The notes under the pieces: generated by a model
Database searches by the model: none
What the model was told of the DNA's origin: nothing
What the model saw: only the letters and a program-made list of their open reading frames with translations
Shown here: positions 63,136 through 64,000 of the stretch, piece after piece
Layout: every line of letters begins with the position of its first letter
How positions within the stretch are numbered: the first letter of the stretch is position 1
Assembly (NCBI GenBank): GCA_951799405.1
Contig: OX637343.1
Span: forward strand, 15,106,524 to 15,170,523
From: Agapetus fuscipes
Lineage: Eukaryota > Arthropoda > Insecta > Trichoptera > Glossosomatidae
Direction of reading: 5' to 3'
Length of the DNA: 64,000 nucleotides
Made by a program: the position numbers and the translations under genes

Positions 63136-63552
63136 GTGACATTGGCTAAGAGAAACAATTTTTACAGCAGGGGGGTCAACCTCATACCAACCTATGTTCT
63201 ATTCAAGATGATTCTGTATTAAATAATCACATAGACATATTGTTCAATCAATACTTGGTTTGAATAAGAGTTTTAGGCTTACACGGCCGGCTGATGATGC
63301 TGGAGTGATGCTTTCCGGGATCTGTTGCCGTGGTCTGTGGGAGCTGGAGCGTCCGGACGTTTCGCCCATTTCTACGATGGGCTTCTTCACAGTTATCATC
63401 AAGATCATCATCATACTTCACGCTGAAGAAGCCCATCGTAGAAATGGGCAAAACGTCCGGAAGCTCCAGCTCCCACAGACCACGGCAACAGATCCCGGAA
63501 AGCATCACTCCAGCATCAATACTTTGTTTCTCTGTAATTTGTAAATTCAATA
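63136..63552. repeat. Tandem duplication, unit 2, with insertion
   Basis: gtgacattggctaagagaaa to gttcaatcaatactt (63256), resuming tttgtttctctgtaatttgt after 63514. Same order as unit 1; the break is foldback F. Confidence 0.75.
63257..63514. mobile_element. Foldback element F, copy 2
   Basis: 258 bases; arms tgctggagtgatgctttccg, tctgttgccgtggtctgtgg and complements; left arm extends to agttttaggcttacacggcc. Both arms carry the hairpin, each with one changed core base (minus strand 63359-63390; plus strand 63423-63454). atcaatactt at 63247-63256 and 63515-63524 is the apparent target duplication. Confidence 0.8.
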
Positions 63553-63886
63553 ATTTATTGATTCACACCACATTAGTACGCATTAACGGTATGCGTAGAC
63601 GTTAATAATATGCAGATCATCTCCCCTTGAAGCGGCTGCTCCTTGATAATGCTAAGTGGTTTGCCTGCTCTAATTCCGGATTAAGTCTCTGAATATCAGA
63701 TTGAGTTGGATGTAGACATAAATTTATGCATGGAATCAATTTTCTCCATACACAGCTCGCGTGTAACGCCACCTGGGTAATGGGAGAACAAGCTTTTGCT
63801 TTGCGACACGCGGGCGCGAGTCCAGTAATTATTATTAGTACTCTTACTTGCGATTAGTGAAAAAAAAATGCCCATCCGTACTCTAC
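63553..63886. other. Unassigned spacer
   Basis: No gene; 63590-63625 (atgcgtagacgttaataata) resembles 19270-19320. Confidence 0.3.
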
Positions 63887-63929
63887 GCAACGCAAATAAG
63901 CTACACATTTAGTGCAACTGCTTGCCTAC
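63887..63929 (-). mobile_element. SINE-B tail end
   Basis: acgcaacgcaaataagctac, gcaactgcttgcc only; interrupted by the LINE fragment that follows. Confidence 0.6.
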
Positions 63930-64000
63930 GGGACGCCGGACAGTGGGAAGACCACGTTCAAGATGGCTGGATGGAGTGGTAGCGGATTGCCGTGCAGTGG
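63930..64000 (+). mobile_element. LINE C-terminal fragment, cut by window edge
   Basis: Frame RRTVGRPRSRWLDGVVADCR resembles the GRP..RWLDDV words of RTE/R1-like C-termini. It continues beyond the window. Confidence 0.55.

Overview
The window looks like intronic DNA of an arthropod, most likely an insect. It is AT-rich, dense in interspersed repeats, and holds one recognisable host coding exon. That exon (minus strand, 1192-1347) encodes a cholinesterase-fold segment with the HGESYEW and [13 protein letters not shown] words typical of neuroligins, and has GT-AG borders. No second host exon was found, so most of the window is probably one very long neuroligin intron lying upstream of this exon, or intron plus intergenic DNA. 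A short LINE 3' end inserted at 58960-59081 resembles a tail type I know from Lepidoptera; this is a weak pointer to that order.

Repeat families named here: SINE-A (tRNA-like head, two alternative 3' tails); SINE-B (tRNA-like head, tail with repeated gcgtt/aacgc); SINE-G (tRNA-Ser/Leu-like head, A tail); Rep-C (~250 bp, (gatta)n-like tail, over 40 copies); LINE-C (CR1/L2-like, (tca)n tail); LINE-D (CR1-like, att-rich tail); LINE-R and relatives (RTE-like C-terminal fragments); LINE-1 (one large APE-type jockey/CR1-like element, 57.4-60.4 kb); LTR-J (solo LTRs with 4-bp target duplications); and several foldback/MITE families (F, L, N, P, Q, S).

Layout. 0-3 kb: solo LTRs, a SINE-A and the neuroligin exon. 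3-16 kb: Rep-C, SINEs, several foldback elements and a solo LTR. 16-22.5 kb: LINE-C, repeat D, a SINE-A with a 90-nt T run, and a twin-primed RTE fragment inside a Rep-C. 22.5-42 kb: Rep-C and LINE-R fragments, an LTR, a GGGCCC-rich block and perfect hairpins. 42-50 kb: a 5S rRNA-like sequence abutting a SINE-A, a LINE-D 3' end, and more SINEs. 50-57 kb: sparse repeats and single-copy-looking DNA. 57.4-60.4 kb: LINE-1. 60-64 kb: LTR, foldbacks, and a tandem duplication carrying a foldback insertion.

The window has no gene network. Its interest is in transposon biology: SINE/LINE tail sharing, a likely LINE origin for Rep-C, nested insertions with visible target-site duplications, and a hairpin motif (CTGANGA, stem, GAAAC) that recurs in otherwise different repeats. 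Family assignments rest on reading the sequence by eye; borders of degenerate copies are good to about 10-20 bases.
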